DNA of 30,000 nt from assembly GCA_034096865.1 (NCBI GenBank), contig JAWQFJ010016851.1, positions 95,001 through 125,000 on the forward strand. Direction: 5' to 3'. Position 1 is the first letter of the stretch. Every line of letters begins with the position of its first letter. The notes beneath the pieces were generated by a model. The model ran no database searches. It saw only the letters and a program-made list of their open reading frames with translations, and was not told where the DNA came from. A program made the position numbers and the translations under genes. Shown one piece after another: positions 10,592 to 21,084 of this stretch. Source of the stretch: Theodoxus fluviatilis. Its lineage: Eukaryota > Mollusca > Gastropoda > Cycloneritida > Neritidae.

Positions 10592-11253
10592 CGCATACAC
10601 CTCTACCCGCCACTCTCCATCCACCCCTACCCGCCATTCTTCATCCACCCCTACCCGCCATTCTTCATCCACCCCTATCCGCCACTCTCCATCCACCCCT
10701 ACCCGCCACTCTCCATCCACCCCTACCCGCCACTCTCCATCCACCCCTACCCGCCACACTCCATCCACCCCTACCCGCCACACTCCATCCACCCCTACCC
10801 GCCACACTCCATCCACCCCTACCCGCCACTCTCCATCCACCCCTACCCGCCACTCTCCCCATCCATCCCTACCCGCCACACTCCATCCACCCCTGCCCGC
10901 CACACTCCATCCACCCCTACCCGCCACTCTCCATCCACCCCTACCCGCCACTCTCCATCCACATCTACCCGCCACACTCCATCCACCCCTACCCGCCACT
11001 CTCCATCCACCCCTACCCGCCACACTCCATCCACCCCTACCCGCCACTCTCCATCCACCCCTACCCGCCACACTCCATCCACCCCTACCTGCCACTCTCC
11101 ATCCACCCCTACCCGCCATTCTTCATCCACCCCTACCCGCCACACTCCATCCACCCCTACCCGCCACTCTCCATCCACCCCTACCCGCCACTCTCCATCC
11201 ACATCTACCCGCCACACTCCATCCACCCCTACCTGCCACTCTCCATCCACCCC
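10592..11253. repeat. 24-bp minisatellite, about 27 copies, with 240-bp higher-order copy
   Basis: The unit is CACCCCTACCCGCCACTCTC plus CATC, with ACTCTCC/ACACTCC alternation, a TTCTTC variant, CCTATCC, CCTGCCC and CCACATCTACCC variants. One slip at about 10855 adds bases (CTCCCCATCCATCCC). The 60 bases from 10921 and the 60 bases from 11161 are identical, including the rare CACATCTACCC unit, so a block of ten units has been copied. All three + frames and the - frames are open with an 8-residue period (HPPLPATL on +; WRVGVDGE-like on -). These are artefacts. Confidence 0.95.
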
Positions 11254-11353
11254 GAATGCTCGCAAGGGGAGATAATAGTGCTGTATTGTGACGGGTAACC
11301 GTAGACTGTGTTTATTGTAACGTTTTCTAGTTTTTCTGCATCTTTCTTTCTTT

Positions 11354-11626
<273 letters not shown>

Positions 11627-11922
11627 CTCATTGTTTCTCGTCTTTTCACCCAGTCTGCCTTGACCTCGGCATCTTCCTCCCTCCCTCCTAGCGCTCATAG
11701 AAAACCTCCTAATCCACCACCAGACCACTCTACATTTTGTTCCCCATGCACCTCCTATTCCCACCCTCCCTCACTCCCTTCTTTCCAATCCCTCCCCTGG
11801 ACTTATCGACTCACGGACCGCTCGACCCAGTGGCCTGCTTAGTTTGGGAGTTGCCAGCAGTCCCTGTGGCATCACCGCCTGACAGAAAGATATGGTCCCC
11901 CACCCCTCTGCCCTCTATGCAC

Positions 11923-11925
<3 letters not shown>

Positions 11926-11972
<47 letters not shown>

Positions 11973-12018
11973 ACGGACGGACGGACGGACGGACGGACAG
12001 AAGCATACAGAGACAGAC

Positions 12019-12049
<31 letters not shown>

Positions 12050-12242
12050 GAGAGAGAGACAGACAGAGTTATACACGTGTGTGCATTTATGTGTGCATCT
12101 AATGGCGCGCCCGCTTGTGAATGTGGGCTCACTTGATTGTGACCCCAGACACCAGACAAACAGAGGCAAACAGGCAGGCACCAGACAGACAGGCAGGCAG
12201 ACAGACAGGCAAACAGGCTGGCAGGCAGGCAGGCAGATAGAT
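11926..12242. repeat. Simple-repeat cluster: (GA)n, (GGAC)n, CAGA and CAGG words
   Basis: (GA)n at 11926-11969 is followed by (ACGG)n at 11972-11998, then CAGA/GAGA words to about 12066. After about 80 bp of ordinary sequence, CAGG/CAGA words recur at 12150-12240. The overlapping frames on both strands are artefacts. Confidence 0.93.
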
Positions 12243-14341
12243 ATTGTGGGCATGTGCGTCTGTGCGTGCATGTGCGTATACATGTGTGTACTGTACATTT
12301 AGTGTGTCTTAGCACGTGTTGCCTGTTATCTATCTAATCCATCATTTTGACCGGTATTATATGCACCTAATTAAGATTTTCTTCTTTTAATATCTGTCTG
12401 CCATCCCACCTACCTTTTTGTTGACGTACGACCCTATTTCCAGCTGCCGTCCATTAACTCCTTCCGTGCCATGAGGAAGTACGTAGTTTTTGTGTGTGTT
12501 TTTTTAAGCTAGCAATGTTCAACGGATATTTACAGTACGTTGAAATGTAGCCATCTCTGTACTGCCCCGCACTGCTGAAAACTTACCGTGTGGCATGCAG
12601 ATTTACCACTCTTCACAGCAAAAAAATACAGTGCCAGTGGGTGTGATCTTGAAATGTATTGCAGTTTTATTGTCAGCGGCTATTGAGAGACAAAAGGCCA
12701 GCCGTGAAAGGGATAACGTGCTCCCACTTTTCTCTTGGAGCGGATCCGCCGCCGCAATGATTTTCATGCCAATTACCTTTGACTGTTTGACATATTTTAC
12801 TGGACTGCCCTGGACTTTCTGAATATAGATGTATTTTTACAAGTCATGACATTTGGAATATTTTCGAAGATAAACTTTCTATAATGTTTCTTAAAATCTA
12901 CTGGTTTTCATAACAAGGTTTGAATATTTGTAATGATTTTCACGTATGCTTTTTAATATCCAAATACGATATTGGGTAACAATTACTTAATATTTGTGAC
13001 ATTAGTCATCCATGAATTTACATATACTCATTTGTATGCTTACATGTGAAGAAGTGAGTAGAGCTACAAGTATGTGTATATATACTTTACAAATATGTTC
13101 ATCCTTTCTTGTTTTATAATATTACTTTTGGAAACAAATGTTGAAGCCTTGAATAACCAAATAAGGATGATATGCCCGTAAGCAGTGAACAATCATTCAT
13201 TCATTCATTCCATCTTTTCTCTGTTCATCAGCTCAGCACATGACATAAATGTATCATTCTGTTCCTGCTGTCACCTGTCTGACAATCGACATTTCCGTTC
13301 GTCCATGTGATATTGACCAGCTCAAGGCCTCCACTGGGCAGCTAATCGCATAAAACCAGCAGACCGTGACACGACTGTTAGGATTAAGTGACACTGAGGG
13401 CAGCAAGGCAAAGAAAACTGGTGCCAGCCAGGAGGGGATGCCACGTCTGATTATCAGAGTGTCCATTATTGGAATTTCTCTTTGGGAAGTGACTCTTCAC
13501 GAGTTCTAGAGTGGCTCCCCCCAAACAGGAACAAGTACCCGATGTGGACATTGATCGATCAGACTGCCTGCCTGCTGCGGAAAAAGATCCAAGTACTTTT
13601 GTTCATGTTGACGTCGTCTCTATCATACTGAGAGGAAAACCTTCAGGGAGGTTCCGCATCCCTTTCGTGTGAATAGTTTCTAAACAGGTCTTGATGTTGA
13701 CTAAGGTCAAATATAGCACATCTGGATTTGGATGTGTGTTGCTTTGACAAAGGATAGAGTGGACTTTTTGATGTTGTGCAAGAATAAGTTCATAGTTGTC
13801 CTTTCTGTGCCTCGAGGAAATGGGGGAACTGATCGAGTTGCTGATACGAGAGATCACATTCTTTCTCCGCAGTTTGTTGGAGCCGATTTTCAAAGGTGGG
13901 AAGGATACGGACCTGACACTGTCTAACGTTGAATGATCTCAGACGACCCGTGCAAGTAGTGCGAGCTTCGCGTGTATTGTGAGGCAACAAAGGCCGAGTT
14001 AAACTGGGAACATGAATGAAATCGTTGCAACAACACCCGAAGGGGATGAGGGTGCCATGAAAAGCATACTTTGTGTCGACAAGTTGGAAATGCGTAGGAA
14101 AGCAAATCCCGAGAGTATGCAGTAATTATGTTTGTTTCCTCATCCGTGAACGCAGGTGCCCTCAATGTGTGAGACGTGTAATGACTCTTTTAGTACGAGT
14201 AGTGTTGTATCCATGGCAGCCCTAGCGAAGGTCATGTGTCAAGAATCGTGGATGGTTACCAGGACACACAAGTGATGCTACCCAGTACAACAGCCCTCAA
14301 GACATCGTCATGGCGCGACTCAGGTAGACAAAGCCGATACA
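12243..14341. other. Unassigned region, AT-rich in its middle
   Basis: 12820-13190 is clearly AT-rich. A short (ATTC)n run lies at 13192-13211. A + frame at about 13488-13673 (containing VAPPKQEQVPDVDIDRSD) is open for some 60 codons but has no recognised domain. It lies upstream of the Gypsy integrase remnant and could be another decayed part of it; this is not shown. Confidence 0.45.
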
Positions 14342-14708
14342 GGGAAGGACAAAGAAAACTGGGATCCGGAGGTGGACCTCAGCGACGCTCCTCTCAGTGA
14401 AGAAAAGAAGCGTATGCAAAAGCTGTCGAGTACGCCAAAGTGGAAGCAGAGCAGAACGAGAGACAGTACAACAAGACGGTACGGGCTGATGACCTCCGCC
14501 CGGGAGATCGGGTTCTGGTAAGAAATTTGTCGCAGCGAGGAGGACCAGGCAAATTACGCTCGTTCTGGGAGGACATCGTCCATGTAGTGGTCCGCAGAAT
14601 GGAAAGCGACGCCCCAGTGTTTGAGGTGAAGCCAGAGACTGGACGTAGAACCAAGACCTGAGTACTCCACAGAAACATGTTGTTACCCTGTGATGCTCTG
14701 CCCTTCAT
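14342..14708 (+). pseudogene. Ty3/Gypsy-type integrase C-terminal remnant (broken)
   Basis: The translated pieces read DPEVDLSDAPLSEEKKR, then in another frame KEAYAKAVEYAKVEAEQNER, GDRVLVRNLSQRGGPGKL, FWEDIVHVVVRRM, and after a stop VLHRNMLLPCDALPF. The GD-x-VLVRN...GKL...W...V-V-V segment followed by LHRN-LLP is the usual end of the integrase in metazoan Gypsy Pol proteins (SH3-like DNA-binding domain). Breaks: a frameshift at about 14408-14416, and an in-frame TGA at 14659-14661 that one transition from CGA would explain. Reverse transcriptase, RNase H and the DDE core are not seen upstream, so this is a dead fragment. Confidence 0.75.
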
Positions 14709-14849
14709 ACAAGCAGACACTACGACAGGGCAAGTCGCTGGCAGAACTCAGGCAACTGGGTCTGGCGCTCCTTCTGCCACAAGAACGGAGCTGCCTCTGC
14801 CAAAGGTGCCCTGAATCCCGGACGAGTCCCCAAAATGTAGCCCATGCTA

Positions 14850-15019
14850 TCACAAAGGGCCGAACACAACCTTCCTCAATTCGCTCCAAACAACAACTAT
14901 GTTCCTTTTTCTTTCAAATGTTCTTTACTTTAATCATTGATACATTAAAACGATGAATGGTTTGCACTCACCTAGCACTCACAAAAGCAGGACACAACCT
15001 TCCTCGGTCAGCTCCACAT
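14850..15019. repeat. Imperfect direct repeat of about 40 bp, 130 bp apart
   Basis: 14850-14889 and 14980-15019 share ACACAACCTTCCTC exactly, with similar flanks (TCACAAA before, GCTCCA after). The pair follows the Gypsy remnant and could belong to its 3' untranslated or LTR region, but I cannot define an LTR. Confidence 0.5.
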
Positions 15020-15120
15020 GACCACTGTCCAATTTGTCCACGTTGCCGCCCCTCGCAATCCGAATTTTGCTCACTCCGTCATCACCGGCGGCGTGCACGC
15101 AAACAGTGACCATAGCACCA

Positions 15121-15146
15121 CGTGTGTGTGTGCGTCTGTGTGTGTG

Positions 15147-15197
<51 letters not shown>

Positions 15198-15269
15198 TGT
15201 GTGCGTGTGTGTGTGTGTGCGTATGTGCGTGTGTGTGTTTGTGTTTGTGCATGTGTGTGTGTGTGTGTG

Positions 15270-15326
<57 letters not shown>

Positions 15327-15395
15327 ATATGTGCGTGTGTGTTTGTGTGCGTGTGGTGTATGTGTGCATGTGTGTGCGTGTGCAAATATGTGTGT
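15121..15395. repeat. (GT)n-rich microsatellite with GC and TT interruptions
   Basis: Long TG runs are broken by CGCGCG, TTTG and CATG words. C/V frames (+) and H/T frames (-) are artefacts. Confidence 0.95.
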
Positions 15396-15645
15396 AAACA
15401 GTATTTTGTATGTAATTTGCGTCTTTGTGCCACAGTGATGTCATGACCTTGACCCTCTAAGAAGACCTAGAGGACGCATAGGGAAATAAATAGGTTATAG
15501 CCGTATTGTCTGCCGCTATGGCAGCTTCCCATCATGGACACTAAGCAGAAACATGGGCAGAATGAGATTAGCTTCTTCAATAATTGGATACTGAACACCT
15601 CTCTGTCATGGATCAACATCGACTCCAGTTGCCCTTTGCCTGCCA

Positions 15646-15665
15646 GAGAGGGAGGGAGGGAGGGA

Positions 15666-15737
<72 letters not shown>

Positions 15738-15738
15738 A
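15646..15738. repeat. (GGGA)n(GA)n microsatellite ending in a G run
   Basis: (GGGA)n at 15648-15667 is followed by (GA)n to 15730 and GGGGGGG. A purine-only strand of about 90 nt. Confidence 0.95.
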
Positions 15739-16041
15739 GGTGGTGGTTGTGATGCACGGATAGGAGAGACGGAATGAATAAACGCGAGAGATAGAGATGA
15801 ACCGTTATATATATATCATGAGAGGCAGAGGAACAGAGAAAGGATATAATCAATAGAGTGATATGCAAAAATGAACGGATCGGGGGGAAATGTTTATTCG
15901 GGAAAAAGTCTATGAACAGAAATATTATTAGGAACTTCCCGTTCTTCCACCCGTCCATCCCATCCTCCATCTAATCGTCTGTCTGCCTGTCAAACGTACA
16001 TACCTTTCATTTGCAGAGAACGACGAATGGGTCATAAATCC

Positions 16042-16070
16042 GGGGGGGGGGGGGGGGGGGGGGAGGGGGG
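16042..16070. repeat. Poly-G run (22 G, one A, 6 G)
   Basis: A homopolymer of 22 G followed by AGGGGGG. It can form G-quadruplexes, and its exact length is likely to be unreliable in an assembly. Confidence 0.95.
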
Positions 16071-16372
16071 AGTAATCGTAATTGATGGGATTTCAGTCTT
16101 CCTCTCAGATGGAATGCCACAGCGAAATGTTGTTGTAGTGCACAATAAAGAAAAAGATCAGAGAGCCGGAATCACGGCCACGAGGTTCTGTCGGGGTTCT
16201 TTCAAGCTACATGGATAGTTGCCAGACTGAGCAGACTGATAGTAAAACAGGACCCAAATGCCCAGCAGTCACGAGTTACAGCTAATGAGAAGATCATCGA
16301 GCGGGCTTCGGTCGTATTTTGCACTATACTTACAATAACTTGTGAGCAAGTGTGTATTTGTGTTTACAGGTG

Positions 16373-16375
<3 letters not shown>

Positions 16376-16425
<50 letters not shown>
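16376..16425. repeat. (TC)n microsatellite
   Basis: About 24 TC units between GTGTGCA and TGTCTGTTT. No LINE 3' end is seen next to it. Confidence 0.97.
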
Positions 16426-16429
<4 letters not shown>

Positions 16430-16621
16430 GTTTTATTGTGTGTTGCTTGCTTTATTCTGTTGGTTTTACATTCGGAGCCATTGCGCACATGCTTCATTGT
16501 TTGCACTTCATTTCGTCTCCAAAGTTTGTTCATGTGTAGACAATGACTGATTACCATAAAATTGGGTAGCTGTGTTCCAAATTACCTACAAGATGGCTGA
16601 CTTTGTGTTGCTGTGTTGCAG

Positions 16622-16716
16622 TGTTGGCCTATCTCACCCTGTTTCGTCTTGAGGAGGTTGGAGTGGAGCACTTCAAGCATTTCGTCACGTCCCAGGACAC
16701 CAACAAGATGAGCAGG
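16622..16716 (+). CDS. Internal exon (95 nt) of an unrecognised host gene
   Basis: The left border is TGCTGTGTTGCAG|TG, a good acceptor. The right border is AGCAGG|GTGGGT, an acceptable donor. Inside, the frame (split codon xTG, then TTG GCC TAT) reads LAYLTLFRLEEVGVEHF and KHFVTSQDTNKMSR. Most codons end in C or G and alternatives run into stops. This differs sharply from the surrounding AT-rich and simple-repeat DNA and is the main reason to call it coding. The exon ends on a complete codon (phase 0), which fits the terminal exon at 29047. The peptide looks helical and amphipathic, with no signal or membrane segment. I do not recognise the family. A (TC)n tract carrying a LINE 3' end starts only 35 bp after the donor. 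Confidence 0.72.
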
Positions 16717-16750
16717 GTGGGTTGCAGCCTTTACATCATTACCTTTCTGT

Positions 16751-16751
<1 letters not shown>

Positions 16752-16822
<71 letters not shown>

Positions 16823-16941
16823 GCCGAAACTGGTCACTAGTTTTTGGAGAACCTCTTTGTACATACATGTAACTGTGTTTCGATCACGTCTCGTTTCAAT
16901 GTAATGGGCCGGTGGCCTACACATTAAAGTTGCTAAGTATA

Positions 16942-17019
<78 letters not shown>
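16752..17019. repeat. (TC)n microsatellite split by a short LINE 3'-end insertion
   Basis: (TC)n lies at 16752-16818 and again at 16943-17019, with 124 bp of non-repeat DNA between. The two arms have the same register on the same strand, as expected if one tract was interrupted or duplicated as a target site. Confidence 0.9.
16819..16942 (+). mobile_element. 5'-truncated LINE 3' end inserted in (TC)n
   Basis: 16906-16928 reads AATGGGCCGGTGGCCTACAC then ATTAAAG. It matches the 3' UTR of the large LINE of this window (minus strand at about 20803-20826: GATGGGCCGGTGGCCTCAC then AAAAATAAA). Both copies then run into TC repeats through the letters GTTCTCTC. The insert is flanked by (TC)n on both sides, the pattern of target-primed insertion into the microsatellite with the duplication hidden in the repeat. 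The remaining 80 bp to the left should be more 3' UTR or the ORF2 tail, but I cannot align it with confidence. Confidence 0.6.
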
Positions 17020-17021
<2 letters not shown>

Positions 17022-17245
17022 TCCCTCCCTCCACATGCCTTACTGGTCTGTCGTAGCTTCATTTGTGTGTCTATTGTTCCTTGAGTCGAATGTGGGCATG
17101 GAAAGGGAGGGACTGATGAGTTAAACGAATATATTGATGGAGACTTCAGTGTCTCTAGAAAAAATTTGCTTGGATACTCCTGCCTGGATTAAACTTTTAT
17201 TCTTTGTATATTTCTGCTTGTGATGGTCTGTTTTTGTCTCATGGG

Positions 17246-17248
<3 letters not shown>

Positions 17249-17302
<54 letters not shown>
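17249..17302. repeat. (TG)n microsatellite
   Basis: About 26 TG units. CTGT/TCTG words resume at 17410-17460 as a short degenerate tract. Confidence 0.97.
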
Positions 17303-18593
17303 TGTGTTTTCCTTCTCTTGTACGTGTATCTCTGTGGTTAGTTATGTGTGTCACTTCTTTAATCAGTCGTCAATTAGTCTGTAAACCGATCAGTGAGCAT
17401 GTTTATTTGTCTGTGTGTCTGTCTGTCTGCTAGCCTACCTATCTGTCTGTGTGTATGTGTCCATATGTGTCAGCCTTTCTGCCTCTCTGCAAGCCAGCCA
17501 GCCTAAGTATCCTTCTGTCGAAAACTCTTCTATTCCTGTTCGCTTCCTCCTCTTCCCAATAAGTACGCAACAAACATGCATCATTAGGAAAAGACTGGCT
17601 GAATCCCTTCCCAGATATATCCAGAACCAAGGCCATAGACAACCGAAACTCCTTGACTTGCGTCACGTAATCCTCTCCACAGACTGACTGACTTATTTGC
17701 TTACGTGGAGGAAGTCCATCTTATGCCGTCACAGACTGGCAATCTTCTGAGATAAACACCCGCCCACAAATGGGCGTTGCCTTGACTACCAGAGTGTTTA
17801 CTCAGTCACTTCCGGGGAGCGCCTTACGACGTTTGTTCAGGAAGTCGTAGTCTTCGTTCCTATACTGCCTGTCAAGAATCTCAGAGAGAATGAAATCGGC
17901 ATCTTGCTTTTCCGCTGGTGAATAAGTTTAACGCTTCCTCTTCTCTTTGAAGTGCCAGTTCATAAAATACGTTTGATGAATCTGTCAGGAAATGATTGAT
18001 TAAAAAACTTCTAATCACTCTTTTGCATTGCAGTTTAAGATTTTTTGAAAAGTCGTGAAGAAAGCGGAATCTTGGAAGACATTGTTGTCCTCATGGTAAG
18101 ATTTGTCCAAAGGATTTAAAGCAAAATAGCGTCTTGGGAGGATAGTACTCAACATCCCCAAGATGGAATGGAATCTAAACTCTTTGAAGGAGATGTAATT
18201 GATCCCGTCTAACAGACGAGGTATTGCTTCTGAGGAGGCCTGGAGCGGGGCGACCTTGGCAAATTTCACCTTTGACCCTGGTCGTCGACCCTGGCCTCGT
18301 ATAAGAGTGCATCAAGCTGTGCTCGAGGTCAGACGGTTGCTACATTTTGATAGGAGCTTCCTTTCATGGTCTCCTGGCTGAAGCTGGCAGATCCCATACG
18401 TGAGATTAGGGTATGAACGAGCACATTATTAGTTGGTGGTTGCTTGTGATTTTGTAGTTTGTGGTGATGATCAATAGGAAAGCAAAGCCATTACTTATTA
18501 TCTGAGACTCAACATTACCAGTCGCTCTCATGAACGTCTCTGGCAAGCCATTGCACATCATTGCACAGTAAAGCGTGGCAGTTTTCTGTCAAG
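17303..18593. other. Unassigned region
   Basis: A minus frame at 18015-18269 (containing FRFHSILGMLSTILPRRYF) is 84 residues long and not repetitive, but has no domain I know. It could be part of a decayed transposon on the minus strand together with the 19500 region. No exon of the host gene is evident. One acceptor/donor pair here encloses stops in all frames. Confidence 0.4.
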
Positions 18594-18632
<39 letters not shown>

Positions 18633-18892
18633 TTAAGACACACACACTTACGTACACACACGTAGACACGTACACATACACGTACACACACACAGACATG
18701 TACACACACACAGACACGTACACACACAGACACGTACACACAGACAAGTACACACACACACACATATATATATATACATACATACATACATACATACATA
18801 CATACATACATACATACATACATACATACATACATACATACATACATACATACATACATACATACATACATACATACATACATACATACATA
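18594..18892. repeat. Simple-repeat cluster: (GA)n, CACA/CGTA words, (TA)n, (CATA)n
   Basis: (GA)n lies at 18596-18632, irregular ACAC and ACGTACAC words at 18637-18763, (TA)n at 18764-18774, and about 29 CATA units at 18775-18892. The C/M/Y/V frames on - and T/H/I/Y frames on + are artefacts. Confidence 0.96.
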
Positions 18893-19504
18893 CATTCACA
18901 TGCTTACTGCAATAGCTATCGACATAACACTTCTGGGGAGATGGTCCGAGTGGCCCTGTTCGCGACAAGACGTATCGGGGTTTTCGCGAGTGACTCTCGA
19001 CATTTATGCTGCTTTTAGTGGGATTCAGCCGAACGATCATTGATCGAGACGACATAATTCCAGACGGAATGGAAAAAGTGTAGTCCCTGACCCATCTCTC
19101 CCTGGTGTTCGGTGCCAGAGCAAATGGCCGTGGAAAGAATGGGGGTCGGGTCGACTCTTAGTAAACCTCTCTTGGTGCTCAGGACGCCTTCGCTGTGTGA
19201 CGAAGTTCAGAAATAGGAGAAGGTCCCCCTGATCTCAGTTGTTGAGACGATCCCCCACCGGAATCTGAAATCACGCACACTGCATGCAGCCAACAAACGC
19301 ACTGGTGGTACGGTAAATCGTATATTGTTGTAGTTCAGAAGCTCACTGGAAAGCATGGTCTCCCTTTTGTATAAAGTCTGGTAAGCTTCAAGGAAAGACC
19401 GGAGTATCTCTTAAGTTGACGAAACATGTTACGTCTGATTAAAGGATAGGAAAGGCTAGAATTGTCCTTAGGACGAGGATAGCAGAGACAGCCTAGTCAG
19501 GCCA

Positions 19505-19620
19505 AGTAGGAACAGTCCATACAGTGTAGCTCCACCTGACGAGCAAACCCATGAGATATGTTTTCAGTGACAGTCACACCGGGAATGAGATGAGAGAGGC
19601 GGTCTATACTGAGTGTCAAA
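19505..19620 (-). pseudogene. Possible Mutator-like transposase fragment
   Basis: The minus strand reads LIPGVTVTENISHGFARQ and VELHCMDCSYLA before a stop. A G-[LF]-A-x4-C-x2-C motif of this shape resembles the Cys-pair region of the Mutator-like transposase domain common in invertebrates. Downstream the frame is soon broken, with SYPLIRRNMFRQL a possible continuation. I base this on a short motif only. It may be chance. Confidence 0.25.
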
Positions 19621-20520
19621 CTGCTCAGGTCAGAGGGACATAGTTCACCAAATACCAAAACATGTCCTTTCGAGTAGATTGGAGTTCACAGTATATCGCG
19701 TGAATCAGGCCTGAAGAAAAGATTAGAAGAGATCTGCAGCTGAAAATAATGTCAGTGTCAGAGGAATGTGTTACATTGTAAGTCTAGAAAGAGAGCTCTG
19801 AAGAAAAAAACCCGCTAGAACAAAGAATAACACCGAACATCACGCCCAACAGAAGGGCTACAGGAGAGAGTTCACTGCTGAGCAAGTTAATCATCAGAGA
19901 AATGCTGACACAATACGTGGATTATCTGTCCCGGCATGGGTCTCTCCCTGCTGAATGTGTTTGCATTCTCAACCTCCGCTGTGAAGAGGTTATCAGGGGT
20001 GTCCATCTATGTCGATGCAGGCAGGTGCCCCCCCGGGAGAAAAAGTCAGTCACTGAGCCGAGGCTCATCACAACAAATTTTCTGCCGAAGCACTCAAGGA
20101 AACTAAAAATCCTCTCGTGGAGACAGGCAGCCTGGAATCTGCTGCCAGCGTCGCAGAGCGAGGCGCACTCTTCTACTTCTAGCACCGAACCCTTGGGGAC
20201 GGTGCGCGTGCGTGAGCGCAAGCTGCCAGACACGAAGCTGGCGTTGCTTGTAGCCTCCAGGAATAGAACTCCCTTAGGTAAATATTTGATGCAGATTCCA
20301 CAGGAAAGTGGATTTTAGTCACAAAGAGCAGAAGCTAATCAGCTGCAAATGCTGACGGGATTGTCTTGGAGAAGATTGGGTTTTGTTTGAAAATACAAAC
20401 CACTTTTGTAAATGCAAGTTACTGCAAAAGTTGAAGAATAGTTTTCCGTTGGTTACTTGCAAAACATTTGCCTTCTAGACAAGTACCACCATTACATAGA
20501 GCCCAAGAAACGGAACACAC
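19621..20520. other. Unassigned region with short non-repetitive frames
   Basis: Two opposite frames (19902-20318 +, 19922-20233 -) overlap here. Neither has a recognised domain or splice context. The minus one could be an upstream part of the candidate Mutator-like remnant. Confidence 0.35.
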
Positions 20521-20561
20521 GCTCGTGCGCGCGCGCTCGTACGCGCGCACGTGCGCCCGCA

Positions 20562-20601
<40 letters not shown>
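20521..20601. repeat. CG-alternating segment followed by (CA)n
   Basis: GTGCGCGCGCGCTCGTACGC and CGCACGTGCGCCCGCAC lead into about 18 CA units. Nearly the whole stretch alternates purine and pyrimidine (Z-DNA-prone). Confidence 0.9.
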
Positions 20602-20605
<4 letters not shown>

Positions 20606-20674
20606 TGCAATACTTGTAATGGAAGCTTTGAATCAGCAAATCTTTTAATTTTAAAAAGGGCTAAAATCAAATAG

Positions 20675-20703
20675 GGGGTGGGGGGTGGGGGTGGGGGTGG
20701 GAG
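20675..20703. repeat. G-rich (GGGGTG)n tract
   Basis: Six G runs of three or more are separated by single T (GGGGGTGGGGGGTGGGGG...). A strong G-quadruplex candidate on the + strand. It lies 40 bp from the LINE insertion. Confidence 0.9.
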
Positions 20704-20738
20704 TCTAGATGAGGGCTTCACCATCTTGGAGATAAATA

Positions 20739-20740
<2 letters not shown>

Positions 20741-20776
<36 letters not shown>
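20741..20776. repeat. (AG)n tract, left flank of the LINE insertion
   Basis: 18 AG units pass directly into the LINE tail AACGAACGAACG. Together with the (GA)n at 24865 it looks like one microsatellite interrupted by the element. Confidence 0.92.
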
Positions 20777-20782
<6 letters not shown>

Positions 20783-20802
20783 CGAACGAACGAACGAATG
20801 GT
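20777..20802 (-). repeat. LINE 3' tail, (TTCG)n
   Basis: On the minus strand the 3' UTR ends AATAAACCA and continues as five to six TTCG units, then TCTC. A tetranucleotide rather than poly(A) tail is typical of several LINE groups outside mammalian L1. Confidence 0.8.
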
Positions 20803-20838
20803 TTATTTTTGTGAGGCCACCGGCCCATCACAACTCGG

Positions 20839-21084
20839 TTACAAATAATATGCCTCATCGGCCACAGCAATACAAATCGCTTCTTGTCTTCTCTTAAACG
20901 CATAGTATAGAAACATAGCAACCGTGCGTACTGCTTTTGGCTCTTCCAGTGACAAGAGTGTCTTAAAATCACATGAATTGGTATTCGTCGCCAACTTGGA
21001 AAAGTACATTCGTCGCAGATCTTCATAGACAGGACATTCAAATAACAAATGCTTTTCACTTTCGTCATCTTCATGCATGGGAAG
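20839..21084 (-). CDS. LINE ORF2 C-terminal segment (partial, upright part)
   Basis: This minus frame starts at the inversion joint, where two codons (L, P) precede MHEDDESEKHLLFECPVYED, and runs about 80 codons to TAA at 20841-20839. H-x4-C (HLLFEC) followed by PVYEDLR is the end of the zinc-binding C-terminal motif found after the RT domain in many LINE ORF2 proteins. Its first Cys-Pro pair lies in the inverted part at 24850-24860 (YLCP). A TAG lies just upstream at 21087-21085, in the inverted DNA. Alone the segment has no function. It proves that the two halves belong to one element. Confidence 0.75.
   Translation of the reverse strand, partial: LPMHEDDESEKHLLFECPVYEDLRRMYFSKLATNTNSCDFKTLLSLEEPKAVRTVAMFLYYAFKRRQEAICIAVADEAYYL

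Noticed and set aside
12450..12490. TTAACTCCTTCCGTGCC as a piggyBac-type transposon end
   Set aside because: No matching inverted end with TTAA was found downstream.
15018..15446. Cys/Val- and His/Thr-repeat frames
   Set aside because: They translate the (GT)n microsatellite.
18034..18095. Strong acceptor (TTTTGCATTGCAG) and donor (ATG|GTAAGA) enclosing 62 nt
   Set aside because: All three frames contain stops, so it is not a coding exon.
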